A stretch of DNA of 64,000 bases from Methylococcales bacterium (GCA_028712795.1 JAQTPT010000006.1:45004-109003); one strand, 5' to 3'; shown: positions 26,417-36,446, counted from the first letter of the stretch. Made by a program: numbers and translations. Notes: generated by a model not told the origin, from the sequence alone.

Positions 26417-28771
26417 CTAATACACTTGTGCATAGCTTTCCCGGACTTCTTTCAGCTCCAACGCTATTTCACGCCGCAGACGAAAATCACGTCTGGAATG
26501 GTCGATGTTATACGGTATATTGGGGTTTCTTTCGTATTTAACGGCTGTGCGGATAAGACCTATCCATTGCCTGTCATTGTCTTCCATTTCTTTAAAGCGA
26601 TTCCGTATCCGCTCCAGCTCCTGATTGCAATAGGTGACAAATCCGGCGGCATAAAACACGCTATTTTTCAGGTAATCTTTTAAAGCGGCCAAGTCGCCAT
26701 TAATTTCTTCGACAACCTGATCAAAGTTATTGGGTTCGGGTAATTTTTCCGGGTCAGCCGATATTTTTCTATTGGAATTGGTTTGCTCGGTGGAAACGGA
26801 ATTTGGCGCATCAGGATTCATCGCCGCTTTGATGGCTGTTTTAACCGTTCTTTGGACGGTAGGCGGAGCCACCGTTTTATTCGCCCACAAGCCATAGCGC
26901 AAGTAATGCGTCACGTCTTGCTTATCCATATCAGCACCTTGATAAAAGGCTTCCAAAGTTTTAATCTCAGCGGATCGTTCATTCAATAAACGTTCGCGCG
27001 CTTGCAAAGGCTTCGCTATAAACGCTTCAACTGCAACCCGGCCAAAACGTAAAAACAGCACTTGAAAACCATGCCGTATGCGGGCCTGTTCAATCGATTC
27101 ATCCGCATTTAACAAAGCGCTGCGCACATCTTCGGTTTCCCACAGCAGCGCTTGCGTCTTTTGGACAATTTGATCGATCAGCACCTGCAATGATTGCGCC
27201 AATTGATCCGTGAGCTCGGTTTCAAATTTTTGCTGGATTTCCCGAAACAGCTCTTCACGTATTTTGTAATTGCCTTCGCGCGGGTCAGGCATGGAAATCG
27301 TTCTGCCCGCAGTATAAATGCGCTTTAACTCATCAACTTGCCCCGTCGTAAGATTGGACAGCAAGGCATCAATTTTTTGGTCATAAGCCGCATGTAATGT
27401 CGCCAATTCCTTGTGTTCAGCACCCAGTGCATCGGCTTCCTTACGGCCTTGAATACTTTCGGCGTACCAGACATCAAAATCTTTTTTGATGCGCTGCCAC
27501 TCGCGACCCCACCACTGATTAAATTCGCTGCCTAACAGATCATCTTCCTCAATGTCGCCATCTGCTATGCCGCCGTAAACAGGTTCGAGCTTGCCCATAA
27601 TTTCACCGGCGAAAAAACGGATATTACTGACCAGCGCATCACAACGCTTTTGCAAAACCTCTGCCCGCTCGTGGTCGATATAGTTATTCACCGATTCCTT
27701 CAAAATAACGATGCCATCAGTGATACCCAGCTTTTTTAACTTTGTTTTATCATCAGCGCTTCTAGTACGTCTTAAGGTATCTTCGGAAGGTATGCCGAAC
27801 TCGACTAAATGAGCTCGGGCGCAAACAGGTATCATGCGCCGCTCAGGCACGGCGGGCCAATAATTCCGATGCTTGGCCAGGGTTTCCTTAAAATCAATAT
27901 GATCGTCCAACGCGTCCGCTTGCGTAAGCACGACAAAAATTTTGTCCGACACTTTAATGCTGGGGTCTTCGGAGTCAGCAATAACCAGTATTTCTTTTTC
28001 CGGCCCCGTAATTGAAGGCTGTTTCATCTCCTTGGCATAAATAATGGCATCACAGCCTTTCAACCGGTCAATCGCTTGTTCCGAGTGCATCTGTATGCCC
28101 GAATTAAAACCGGGAACATCATGAAATACAATGTCCCGATCACTCCTTAAGCGCACGGTTTTAAGTTGGATACGCTTAATGGCTAAAGACTGCGCCCGGT
28201 TTTTGAAAATCGCGGACTGTAATTGTTCATTAATTTCACTAATATCTATAAAACTTTGCGTAAAGCCATTTTTTTGCTTGGTAAACTCGTAAATGGCATT
28301 CAGATTTTTTTCAGTATCATCAAAGTCTTGTTGTATTTCTTTCCGTTCTTTGTCGCTCAACGTTCCGGCCAGCGCCTCCTTCCTTTGCTGCTGAAGTTTT
28401 GCAATCTCTTCCTTGCTGTAATATTGAATGGACAGAAGCTGATCCTGTTCAGTCTGGGCCGACCAGATTTCCGTACTGGTGAACGTACATCTTTCGCGGG
28501 CAGAAGGCAGAATCTCTTGCCCTAACCAGGCATTCAACAATGCGCTCTTGCCGGCCTTTTCCAAACCAATAACAGCCACTTCAAAACGGTTGGCCTGTAG
28601 TCGCTCCAACTGCCGGTTTAATCGCAAGTGTTCGGCGCTCAGCTTTTGCACCAATTCGGGTGCAACGTCTTCGCTCGTTTTGTTACACAGCGTCACCAAT
28701 TTATCCGCCAGCACGGAGGTAATCTCCAACCGCGCAAGTTGTTCTTGACAAGTTTCCAGCCAGGTAGACAT
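26417..28771 (-). CDS. Dynamin-like GTPase
   Basis: 784 residues from MSTWLETCQEQLARLEITSV. A large GTPase domain shows G1 GLEKAGKSAL at about 68-77, G3 DVPGFNSG and G4 TQAD, with a charged helical insert (Lys/Glu-rich, about 120-160) between G1 and G3. The remaining 400 residues are mainly helical, as in bacterial dynamin-like proteins. These remodel membranes; some also serve in phage defence or membrane repair. Alternative starts at 28819 (ATG) or 28822 (TTG) add 16 or 17 residues. No tandem second dynamin gene is present, although many bacterial dynamins are paired. The nearest neighbour upstream is an HTH plus nuclease-like gene. Confidence 0.8.
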   Translation of the reverse strand: MSTWLETCQEQLARLEITSVLADKLVTLCNKTSEDVAPELVQKLSAEHLRLNRQLERLQANRFEVAVIGLEKAGKSALLNAWLGQEILPSARERCTFTSTEIWSAQTEQDQLLSIQYYSKEEIAKLQQQRKEALAGTLSDKERKEIQQDFDDTEKNLNAIYEFTKQKNGFTQSFIDISEINEQLQSAIFKNRAQSLAIKRIQLKTVRLRSDRDIVFHDVPGFNSGIQMHSEQAIDRLKGCDAIIYAKEMKQPSITGPEKEILVIADSEDPSIKVSDKIFVVLTQADALDDHIDFKETLAKHRNYWPAVPERRMIPVCARAHLVEFGIPSEDTLRRTRSADDKTKLKKLGITDGIVILKESVNNYIDHERAEVLQKRCDALVSNIRFFAGEIMGKLEPVYGGIADGDIEEDDLLGSEFNQWWGREWQRIKKDFDVWYAESIQGRKEADALGAEHKELATLHAAYDQKIDALLSNLTTGQVDELKRIYTAGRTISMPDPREGNYKIREELFREIQQKFETELTDQLAQSLQVLIDQIVQKTQALLWETEDVRSALLNADESIEQARIRHGFQVLFLRFGRVAVEAFIAKPLQARERLLNERSAEIKTLEAFYQGADMDKQDVTHYLRYGLWANKTVAPPTVQRTVKTAIKAAMNPDAPNSVSTEQTNSNRKISADPEKLPEPNNFDQVVEEINGDLAALKDYLKNSVFYAAGFVTYCNQELERIRNRFKEMEDNDRQWIGLIRTAVKYERNPNIPYNIDHSRRDFRLRREIALELKEVRESYAQVY

Positions 28772-28875
28772 AAAAATTCCAAAATTGTTAAATGCTTTTT
28801 CTTTTAAAGCCGATGCCATCAATAAAAAAGAACACCTGCCTTAGTAGCCTGTGTAGCGTAACATGATGCGCAATT

Positions 28876-28898
28876 AGACACTATGCTTCATAGTGTCT
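28876..28898. other. Perfect short hairpin between the nuclease-like and dynamin-like genes
   Basis: AGACACTATG, three-base loop, CATAGTGTCT: a perfect ten-base stem. It lies after the nuclease-like gene's stop codon and before the dynamin-like gene on the same strand. No T-run follows on either side, so it could be a weak terminator or an operator-like palindrome for the dynamin gene. Confidence 0.5.
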
Positions 28899-28949
28899 GC
28901 TTACAGCCTATCTTGTAGTTCCTTATCTGCAATACAGAGTGTACAAAAG

Positions 28950-29903
28950 TCACACCTTATTCCAATCCCGGCTTCTTAATCTGCCCGTTTGGTAATAGGT
29001 AGAAACAAGCTCTATATAGTCTTTGAAATCCTCGTTTTCAACTAAAATCCGGTTAACGGATTGCCAATCAATCTCAGCCCTCGCTCTGGCAGGTAAGATC
29101 ATTTCGCTTTCACTTGGATTTTCAGTATTCAACAAAATAACGCCAATTCCATGTAAAGCAGAAAGCATCCTTAATTCTTGTTCTACTGTGCTATCTGAAA
29201 TTGAAGTTGCTACAAGATAGCCTTCATTGGCCCAGCTTGAGTTACTGACTGCTTGGAAAAAGCTTTTCCTTGCATTAGAACCATTGAGCTCTTTTTTTAC
29301 TTCAAAAGACCACAAGCGGACACTTTGCCCCGCACCTTGTTTTACGCAACTACGAATTAATTCATTCCACTCTTTGTCAACCGGCTGCATTGCTACAACA
29401 TCCGGGTGCAGCCATTGATTTCCACCGCTCCCACGAGAATTTTTTGAACGCTTTTCATCTATACGTTGACAAAAAAGCTTAAATTCAGATTTCAAATAGT
29501 TGATTAGAATGGGATACAAATCGCATTCTGCGAATACATTTGTCGTTGTTGATAAGGGGAAATCCTGCTGCTGCTCCTCTTCCTCATCTTTATCTATAGT
29601 TTCCTTTGGATACTGACCCGAAACCTTTTCAGATTCGTACCAATAAACTCTGGGGCGAGGCTTATCCTGCCAACATATCTTGGCATCACTCTTTACTATT
29701 TGATCTTTTTGAGAGCCAATTTCTGCCACTACTTGTGAAATAAAGGCTTTTTCATCTCTAAACCTTGGGTTAGATCTTTTGTCTCCATAATCTTCTGGGT
29801 ATTTTAATATGATCTCTTCAGCTATCTGGCGTGCATTAAATCTTTGATTCGGGCTTGCCTTAAGCAATTCAACAATTTTTTGCGACTGAGATAACTTTGA
29901 CAT
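28950..29903 (-). CDS. HTH plus nuclease-like protein (COG2958/HrgA type)
   Basis: 317 residues. Residues 1-90 form a winged-helix/HARE-HTH-like domain (SQKIVELLKASPNQRFNARQ). After an acidic Gln/Glu linker, the C-terminal part has GGNQWLHPDVVAMQPVD, then LWSFEVKKELN. The Asp and the E-x-K fit a PD-(D/E)XK nuclease core. This layout is that of COG2958 proteins, similar to Helicobacter HrgA, which is linked to restriction systems. GGAT precedes the ATG. No methyltransferase is adjacent. A role in DNA restriction or defence is likely but inferred. Confidence 0.68.
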   Translation of the reverse strand: MSKLSQSQKIVELLKASPNQRFNARQIAEEIILKYPEDYGDKRSNPRFRDEKAFISQVVAEIGSQKDQIVKSDAKICWQDKPRPRVYWYESEKVSGQYPKETIDKDEEEEQQQDFPLSTTTNVFAECDLYPILINYLKSEFKLFCQRIDEKRSKNSRGSGGNQWLHPDVVAMQPVDKEWNELIRSCVKQGAGQSVRLWSFEVKKELNGSNARKSFFQAVSNSSWANEGYLVATSISDSTVEQELRMLSALHGIGVILLNTENPSESEMILPARARAEIDWQSVNRILVENEDFKDYIELVSTYYQTGRLRSRDWNKV

Positions 29904-29971
29904 ACTTTATCCACTTTTCCATGAGCCAATCGTAACCTACAATCCTGAAGATTGAGCGCTTGATTCTCGCG

Positions 29972-30115
29972 TTACCAAACTACAAAAGTCCAGATAGTCC
30001 AAGCCGCGACAAATAGAACCAGTGCAATTAATGCGATCCCGTGCGGTCGCTTTGCATGTTCAACTAAAGCGTGGCGTTTCTTTTTCCGTTCGTGCGGGGC
30101 AGTTGGATTTGACAC
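29972..30115 (-). CDS. Small membrane protein with GTG start
   Basis: 47 residues: a basic, His-rich N-terminal half (VSNPTAPHERKKKRHALVEH) and one C-terminal membrane span (GIALIALVLFVAAWTIWTFV). AGAGG lies seven bases before the GTG, better than any site before the longer ATG starts. The positive-inside rule puts the N-terminus in the cytoplasm. It follows pfp on the same strand and could be its distal operon gene. Unknown function. Confidence 0.5.
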   Translation of the reverse strand: MSNPTAPHERKKKRHALVEHAKRPHGIALIALVLFVAAWTIWTFVVW

Positions 30116-30267
30116 TGGTTTACCTCTTAAATAAATGCTTACAAGAAAGTTTGGCAGAAGGGGAAAAACATTGCCCGGCCTGCCAAAATATACAGTGGTC
30201 TTTAGGTGGCCCCCCATCACGGTTATGTTGAAATCCCCTAGGCCACCCAATGAACTACTCGAACAGC

Positions 30268-31497
30268 TTAATGTCCTACGTTAACCTTAGCGCCCTTAGC
30301 CTGGCCAATATCAGCGAGGGTTTGATTGAACCACGGGGTATCGAGATTAAACGGTTTGCCGCCTTTGATACGTGGGAATTCAATCGCACGCAGAACACCG
30401 CCCCGGTCTTCATCATGACCTATTACACCGGATTCACGGCGGAAGGCACATTCAACAGCAAGATCAGCGCAGGACTTGATCAAACGGATGTCTTCGACAT
30501 TAGAAGCCGCGGCTCTGGCAAAATAGCCGGATTTTTGAATCAGGGTTTTTTCCGCCCCAAGCATGTCCGCAAACTGTTCGCCAAACCATTTACCCGGATT
30601 GACCGCATCAAGCTTCACATGACCGAAAGCGTCGCGCGGCACTTCCTGGCCTTTCGCTTGCATTTCAGCCACGATGGACTCTACGCCAGCGCCTTCAGAA
30701 ACGAAAATGTTTACGCAGTCTACTTTATCCATGACGGCACGCAGACGTTTGGCCTCGGCGGCGATGTCAATGGTCATTTCCGGAATGAATATACCATGCA
30801 CTTCAAATGCATTGCGGTCAAGGCCCAGTTCAGGCAGCCATTCAGCACGGTCAAGCAGCTTGCGGTATTCCTGTGCAGTCGCAGCAGTCAACCAGCCGCA
30901 ACTGCGTCCCATCACTTCATGGACAATCAGCATGCGCGGGTTTGCGTTGTTTTCGGCAACAACGTTCCAGAAGTAACGCGCGCCTTGCTCTGCCGCCGTC
31001 CAGGCGCCCAATGATTGCTTGATGGGAAAAACATCGTTATCAACTGTTTTGGGCAAACCGATAACCGTGAGGCCGTAATTATTGTTAGCGAGGAATGCGG
31101 CGAGATCGGCAGCAGCGGTATTGGTGTCATCGCCGCCAATGGTATGGAGAATATCGACGCCGTCTTTAACCAATTGGTCGGCAGCCACCTTTTGCGGGTC
31201 TTGGCCTTCCTGCACCAAACCACGTTTTACGCAGTCTTTAACATTGGTCAGCTTAACGCGGCTATTGCCGATCAGCGAGCCGCCGAAACTGTGCAGAAGT
31301 CCGGCCTTTTCACGTATTGCCGGGGTCACGGTATAAAAATCGCCCAGCAGCAGGCCTTTATAACCGCTACGATAACAGATGATTTCAATAGAAGGATCAA
31401 TTTCAGTATATCGCTCGATAAGGCTGCCGATAGCTGAGTTTAAGCAGGGAGCCAAACCGCCCGCTGTGAGAATTGCAACTTTTTTAGGTTTGTTCAT
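30268..31497 (-). CDS. pfp: Pyrophosphate-dependent phosphofructokinase
   Basis: 409 residues. Converts fructose 6-phosphate to the 1,6-bisphosphate (or back) using pyrophosphate; in methanotrophs such enzymes also act on sedoheptulose 7-phosphate in the ribulose monophosphate cycle. The pyrophosphate preference is shown by GGDDTNTAAADL (Asp instead of Gly after GGD) and by the Lys in GLPKTVDNDVFPIKQSLG. The catalytic DND and the substrate loop MGRSCGWLTA are intact. Full family length. It stands between a small membrane gene and a gap before the sterol operon. Confidence 0.95.
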   Translation of the reverse strand: MNKPKKVAILTAGGLAPCLNSAIGSLIERYTEIDPSIEIICYRSGYKGLLLGDFYTVTPAIREKAGLLHSFGGSLIGNSRVKLTNVKDCVKRGLVQEGQDPQKVAADQLVKDGVDILHTIGGDDTNTAAADLAAFLANNNYGLTVIGLPKTVDNDVFPIKQSLGAWTAAEQGARYFWNVVAENNANPRMLIVHEVMGRSCGWLTAATAQEYRKLLDRAEWLPELGLDRNAFEVHGIFIPEMTIDIAAEAKRLRAVMDKVDCVNIFVSEGAGVESIVAEMQAKGQEVPRDAFGHVKLDAVNPGKWFGEQFADMLGAEKTLIQKSGYFARAAASNVEDIRLIKSCADLAVECAFRRESGVIGHDEDRGGVLRAIEFPRIKGGKPFNLDTPWFNQTLADIGQAKGAKVNVGH

Positions 31498-32096
31498 AAG
31501 AATTGAAAAGTATGAGATTAAATAAAAGTATGTTAAGAAACATGCATGGGTTTAACATGATCAAGTTTAGGTTTCGACAAGCCCAGGGCGAACGGCATCT
31601 GAGCTTCAGGTTGCTCAACTTAATATCATGCACATTCTAAAAGGGAGCGACTTTGCACCCTTTAATAAATCGTTCCGCTGCAAAACTTAAACAATTCAGG
31701 GCTTACTCTGCTATGGCGAAACAAAGAGAATTCCAGCTTGTAGCTTTGGCTTAGGACTCCGACGGTCGGCAATTTTACCATATTAAAAAAGAATATCTTT
31801 TGTTTTGTTGTTAATGGCTTTTAACTAAACGCATATCGACCGGACAGGCGTTGTTAGTCAATCTTCCCTTTTCTCAATACGGCATTTTTAATGCGGTCAA
31901 ACCCGAGACTGACTTGGTCTAAGTGCGTGTGTTAGCCACGCGCAGGAAGGGTTGATAGGGGGTTATAAGATTGGGGGGCGTGAGAAATAGGACGATTGGG
32001 GAGGTATCTGGGAGCAAATTCTCGCTAGATTGAACAATCAACGAAGTTTTGGCCAAAATTAAAGCACTTGCAGAAAGAGTTGAACAAATCTGGCGT
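31498..32096. other. Gap between pfp and the sterol operon
   Basis: About 600 bases. CGACAAGCCCAGGGCGAACG near 31577 resembles half of a dispersed environmental-bacterial repeat. An 85-codon minus-strand frame (31919-32176) mostly overlaps the end of the monooxygenase gene in another frame and is judged a shadow. The promoter of pfp probably lies in its left third. No RNA gene recognised. Confidence 0.4.
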
Positions 32097-33443
32097 TTAT
32101 TTCTTAAAATACCCGCTAAAAACCGCCGCCAGAGTAAGTTCGTTTTTAGCCAATGGCTTGATGATCGTGAGCGCATCCAACAAAATTTTTGTTGCCTTTG
32201 GAAGATTGGTTATGTTTTCACGCACCAAATCGTAGGCTCCGAACACCGCCAAAAAAAAGAACTGTTTTATCAAGGAATAATGGTTCCTGTTCAGTCCTGC
32301 CAAAATAGCAATTGACTCCTGCGCATTTGCTCCGCCACATTGCAGGTATTTGAACACCGCTGTTTTAAGCAAATCATTCGACATCACGCCGTATAACGCG
32401 TTGGCAAGAATATTAAGATTGGCATTGGCGTTCTGCCTGTCTCGATAATACGCTTCGATTTTATCGTGTATCAAATCGGTATTATTAAAATCAGGCATCG
32501 CCAATAAATGCGCGCTTAATATTTGTATATCCGAGAATACCGCAGTCAATCCACCACCCGTCAAGGGATGGCGCATATTGAGCGCATCGCCCAACATCAC
32601 CGCGCCTTTTCGTATAATGGGCTTTGCCGCCATATAATGGTTTGGCATGACTTTGAAACCACCCTCTTGCAAGGCTTGCTCATAGCTTCCAAGCATGCAT
32701 TCAGGGATATAAGGCGTCACATTGTCATCCAGGTGCGCTTGGAGCAACTGTTTTCTGGGCAACTGTTCGCCTGGAAAATCAATCAAAAGCCTGACTTCAT
32801 TACTTGAAATTGGATAACAAATAAACGGTGTCGGTCCCGATAAAAACACATGCCCATGTTTTGGGAAAGGCATATTGCAATCTTTTAAAATCAGACCGAT
32901 AAAGTATGATGTCACGGTTTTTTTATTATTGCTGAGATCTTCCCGAAAATTGGAAAAGAAACCGTCGCTGGTAATGGTTAAGGGCGCATGAATGGACTTG
33001 ATCTCGGACGTGATCGATTCCCTGTAACTTACGCCAATAATTTCGTGCCGCTCATTTTCCAGCAATTGCAAGGCCTTGCCATGTATTTGAGTAACCGATT
33101 CATTTTGCAAAGCGGAAGCTCTGATATGCTGCAAAAACCGGCCATTATGCAAGCCCATTCCCTTATAGTGCCGCGGATAAGGAATCGTTATTTTTTCGTC
33201 GCCCTGCAGCAGCGAATAACCATCAACCGGTTGCGCATCAAATCCTTCCAGTAAATGCCCAAGCCCCATTTGCTCAAGGGATAACACGGCCCCTGGTTGC
33301 AACAATTCCCCGACGATGCGTTTTTTCTCCTTGTAGCAATGATCGATTAACGCGATCTTAATGCCTTTAGGGGCAAGATATGCGGCGATGGTGGCGCCCG
33401 CCATGCCTGCGCCGATAATGCAAATGTCGAATTCTGATTTCAT
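32097..33443 (-). CDS. Squalene monooxygenase (epoxidase)
   Basis: 448 residues. Uses FAD and O2 to convert squalene to 2,3-oxidosqualene, the first oxygen-requiring step to sterols. Seen: the FAD-binding ICIIGAGMAGATIAAYLAPK at the N-terminus and the second FAD motif MLGDALNMRHPLTGGGLTAV at about 275-295, the characteristic squalene epoxidase block. The C-terminus holds hydrophobic helices for membrane contact. It follows the cyclase by about 50 bases in a four-gene operon. Confidence 0.92.
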   Translation of the reverse strand: MKSEFDICIIGAGMAGATIAAYLAPKGIKIALIDHCYKEKKRIVGELLQPGAVLSLEQMGLGHLLEGFDAQPVDGYSLLQGDEKITIPYPRHYKGMGLHNGRFLQHIRASALQNESVTQIHGKALQLLENERHEIIGVSYRESITSEIKSIHAPLTITSDGFFSNFREDLSNNKKTVTSYFIGLILKDCNMPFPKHGHVFLSGPTPFICYPISSNEVRLLIDFPGEQLPRKQLLQAHLDDNVTPYIPECMLGSYEQALQEGGFKVMPNHYMAAKPIIRKGAVMLGDALNMRHPLTGGGLTAVFSDIQILSAHLLAMPDFNNTDLIHDKIEAYYRDRQNANANLNILANALYGVMSNDLLKTAVFKYLQCGGANAQESIAILAGLNRNHYSLIKQFFFLAVFGAYDLVRENITNLPKATKILLDALTIIKPLAKNELTLAAVFSGYFKK

Positions 33444-33494
33444 ATTAAGCTACTTGACTTGATGCAAATACTTTAAACTGCGTTGATTCTCTTA

Positions 33495-35738
33495 TCATCC
33501 TTGAATAAACTGCTTATAATATCGGCTCAATGCCCAGATTGGGAATATATTCCTATAATTGGCATAGGTTATCATACAGTTATAATTAAAAACGCCGGAA
33601 ATATTTTCCTGCGCCCAATCGCCGCCATCCATTTGTCTCTTTAATAACACATTGATACCTGTTTCGATAACTTTTTTATCGCCAAAATCAGCCGCCATTA
33701 ATGCCAGCAACGCCCAAGCGGTATTAACCACTTGAGACGTTGCCGCTTCAGTATAAACCAATTTGGAACAAGACTCGAAAGTCTCGCCCCAGCCCCCATC
33801 CGGTTTTTGCTTTTCCGCTAAAAAGGCGCAGGCTCTGTTTACCCTATCCACTAAGACCGCGTCGTTATAATATCCTTTACCCTTGGCTTTACTGATCGCT
33901 TCCACGCCAAACCAGGTAGCATAGGTAAAACAGACAGCCCAGCCTCCATACCAAGAGCCGTCAGGCTTTTGTTGCTTTAGGATAAAGTCGATACCAGAGG
34001 TGATTGCTTTCCGGATGCCGCTGCTTTTAAAGCCGGGATATGCTTCCTGTATCTCCAGCAAGGAAATGACACACGCCGCCGTGCATTCTGTCCAGGAATA
34101 ATCGATCATTATATCGGCAAACACCTCGGATGGATTAAGTTTTTCCAGCCACTTAGGGGCGCGTGTCAATTCATAGGTTGCCCAGCCACCATCGGTATTT
34201 TGGTAAGAAAGGATAACGTCAACCGCCTTTTTGATACGTTGCTCATCAATTATTGGCTTAACAAGGCCAGAATGATGTACGGCTAAAGCGGCGCTTAATC
34301 CTTCAGCCGTGCAATCGGCAACCGGCCAGCCTTGTTCAGCCGTCGAAAAAGGCCAACTGCCTATCATGGGATGACGAAAAAAATCGGCATGTGTTGAGTG
34401 CTCTGCTTTTAGTTGCGAATCATCGATAAACTGATAGCTTTTTGCGATCGTCGCAGGGAAGAGTTTCCCCAATTCACTTTCCAGCATAGCGCGGGTTGAA
34501 AAGGCGGTGTCCCATAACTGCGAACCGTTGTAGCCGCTCATTTTCATGCCATCTTCAGCAACCCATAAATAGTCATACCAACGTGCGACGTGCTTTTTGA
34601 ATTGAGCAGAATCCTTGCCATAAGCAGACCAAATACAAATGGAATTAATGGCTTTATTGACCGGGCCTATATTAAGGTAGTTTGTTTGCTCATCTTCAGC
34701 ATTGAGATATTTTAAAATAAAGTCTGTGGTTTTTTTTCTTAACCAGGGCCATCTGAATTTTTCATAACTATTAGTGAAAAAGTTCATCCACTTCAACACT
34801 GGCGATGGCGTGGTGTAGCAATCTTTTTCGCAAACGGTATTTCGTTGTTTCCGCCAGTTAATAGCCGCGAAATCTTCGCAATAAATTTCCTCACGTAATG
34901 ACAAAATCAGTTCATTTTCGGGCACTTTAATTTGCTTGGCATAACAATAAGCCATCGGCAAGTAAACCATGCGGGTGTGACACCAGTAGCGCCAGGGATG
35001 CACAGGCAGCCATTTGGGGAATAACCACATTTCAGGAAACAGGCTGTTAAAACCTTGCCAGTCATAACAATTCAAAATAGACAGGTAAAATTTTCCCCAA
35101 GAGGGAATGCCGGTTGCGCCACCATTATTTTTGATCCAAGCTCTGGCCTTGACCATTTGCTCTTGATTTTTATCAACTCCCAGAATGCGTAATGACACGT
35201 ATTGCATAACCGTGCCAAACATGGTCGATTCACCTTCAATGTGCATACCCCAACCTGCATCTTCATTTTGATGGTTGAACAGATAAATCTTCATCATTTC
35301 CTGATGCGCTTTGGGAAACGGCGTCTCGGAAATATAAGAGGCGATCAGTAAGCCGGGCAAAAGAAATAGCGGGCCGCCATAATCACCCGGCCAATGGCCG
35401 TCTTCACTTTGCAAGTAAGCGTAGTAATTAATCCCCTTGATAAGCGCATGGGTGATTTTTTGCTCTTCGGGGTTCTCTACCTGGGGGATTTGACCGGTAA
35501 ATTCCTGAAACTTGGCATTAATGACAGCGTGTCTAAAAACCTTATCGCCGGAATTGGGGTTGCCGATTTTGTCAAACTTAAAATCTTCGGCAAGCTGTGT
35601 TATTTCTGTGTCCGAGATATTATCAGCATTGTGCAGATGCTCATTGATAACCTTTGAGCGGGGCTTGAATGCCCAAATATGCCGCCCCTTTTCAGTGAGC
35701 AGTTGCCAGTTTTTCCAACCCGGTTTTACATTCAGCAT
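33495..35738 (-). CDS. Oxidosqualene cyclase (lanosterol synthase type)
   Basis: 747 residues, the size of eukaryotic oxidosqualene cyclases and longer than bacterial squalene-hopene cyclases. The active-site motif is VADCTAEGLSA, the DCTAE form of oxidosqualene cyclases, not the DDTA form of hopene cyclases. Several QW repeats are visible (DGGWATYE, DGSWYGGW, DGGWGETF, GGDWAQEN). It folds 2,3-oxidosqualene into a tetracyclic sterol, probably lanosterol as in Methylococcus. The residue positions that decide between lanosterol and cycloartenol were not mapped. Confidence 0.93.
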   Translation of the reverse strand: MLNVKPGWKNWQLLTEKGRHIWAFKPRSKVINEHLHNADNISDTEITQLAEDFKFDKIGNPNSGDKVFRHAVINAKFQEFTGQIPQVENPEEQKITHALIKGINYYAYLQSEDGHWPGDYGGPLFLLPGLLIASYISETPFPKAHQEMMKIYLFNHQNEDAGWGMHIEGESTMFGTVMQYVSLRILGVDKNQEQMVKARAWIKNNGGATGIPSWGKFYLSILNCYDWQGFNSLFPEMWLFPKWLPVHPWRYWCHTRMVYLPMAYCYAKQIKVPENELILSLREEIYCEDFAAINWRKQRNTVCEKDCYTTPSPVLKWMNFFTNSYEKFRWPWLRKKTTDFILKYLNAEDEQTNYLNIGPVNKAINSICIWSAYGKDSAQFKKHVARWYDYLWVAEDGMKMSGYNGSQLWDTAFSTRAMLESELGKLFPATIAKSYQFIDDSQLKAEHSTHADFFRHPMIGSWPFSTAEQGWPVADCTAEGLSAALAVHHSGLVKPIIDEQRIKKAVDVILSYQNTDGGWATYELTRAPKWLEKLNPSEVFADIMIDYSWTECTAACVISLLEIQEAYPGFKSSGIRKAITSGIDFILKQQKPDGSWYGGWAVCFTYATWFGVEAISKAKGKGYYNDAVLVDRVNRACAFLAEKQKPDGGWGETFESCSKLVYTEAATSQVVNTAWALLALMAADFGDKKVIETGINVLLKRQMDGGDWAQENISGVFNYNCMITYANYRNIFPIWALSRYYKQFIQG

Positions 35739-35823
35739 AGTTTCTTATGAGTTGCCTTTTTGCAGAATTAATCAACCGATGCCATCCTGATAAATAAATG
35801 GTATCGATGAGTTTTTGACTTAT

Positions 35824-36426
35824 TTACTTATTGAACAAAGCAATACGCACCATTGCCAAAAAGCCTTTCAGTTTTTTCAGGAGACTTGGCTGTTTGCGTA
35901 AACGCTCGTGACCGGGCAATAATTGACCTTTAGCTAATTTGCCTATTTTTCTTTTAACAGCGGGATCGAGCTTGCCATCGGCAGCCAGTTCAAAAAACAA
36001 GGCTTTCACGTTGCCTAAATCAAAAAAATCGCGTTGCCATTCCCATTTATAATCGCCCCCATAACGAAACCAGGAACCGCCTATGCCAGCCACTTCATAA
36101 TGCGTTCCGTCTTCACGGAGCGCAGGCGAAACTTGACGCCACAAGCCTATCACTTCGCCCAGTTTTTCATCAATTAAAATACGATGGTAAGGATAGCGCC
36201 AATCTTCAAAGCCTTCCATTTGCACGCCTAAAGCCCATTCTTCTATTTCTTTACGGCTACGCGCCACAAATTCTTCATTAGGGCCAATATTCCAGCGATA
36301 CTCTGCGTCATCGGTATACATCGCTCCCAGATATTTAGGCCAGTTACCTTCCTTTTCAGCGTCACGATTCGCCTGTAGCCAACGCTCAACCATTTCTTCA
36401 AGTTCTGCCCGGGGATATGCTGCCAT
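35824..36426 (-). CDS. NTF2/SnoaL-like protein in the sterol operon
   Basis: 200 residues. Residues 1-150 look like an NTF2-like cone fold (MVERWLQANRDAEKEGNWPK, DDAEYRWNIGPNEEFVA, a hydrophobic strand GEVIGLWRQVSP and GGSWFRYGGDYKWEWQ). The tail is basic (KKLKGFLAMVRIALFNK). NTF2-like folds bind or isomerise steroids in known enzymes such as ketosteroid isomerase. It lies 20 bases after CYP51-Fd and 85 before the cyclase, so it is co-transcribed with sterol genes and may bind or process a sterol intermediate. That role is inference. Confidence 0.65.
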   Translation of the reverse strand: MAAYPRAELEEMVERWLQANRDAEKEGNWPKYLGAMYTDDAEYRWNIGPNEEFVARSRKEIEEWALGVQMEGFEDWRYPYHRILIDEKLGEVIGLWRQVSPALREDGTHYEVAGIGGSWFRYGGDYKWEWQRDFFDLGNVKALFFELAADGKLDPAVKRKIGKLAKGQLLPGHERLRKQPSLLKKLKGFLAMVRIALFNK

Positions 36427-36446
36427 TCTTTATCTCAGTTATGCGT

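Noticed and set aside
31919..32176. 85-codon minus-strand frame
   Set aside because: Largely overlaps the squalene monooxygenase end in another frame and has low-complexity composition.
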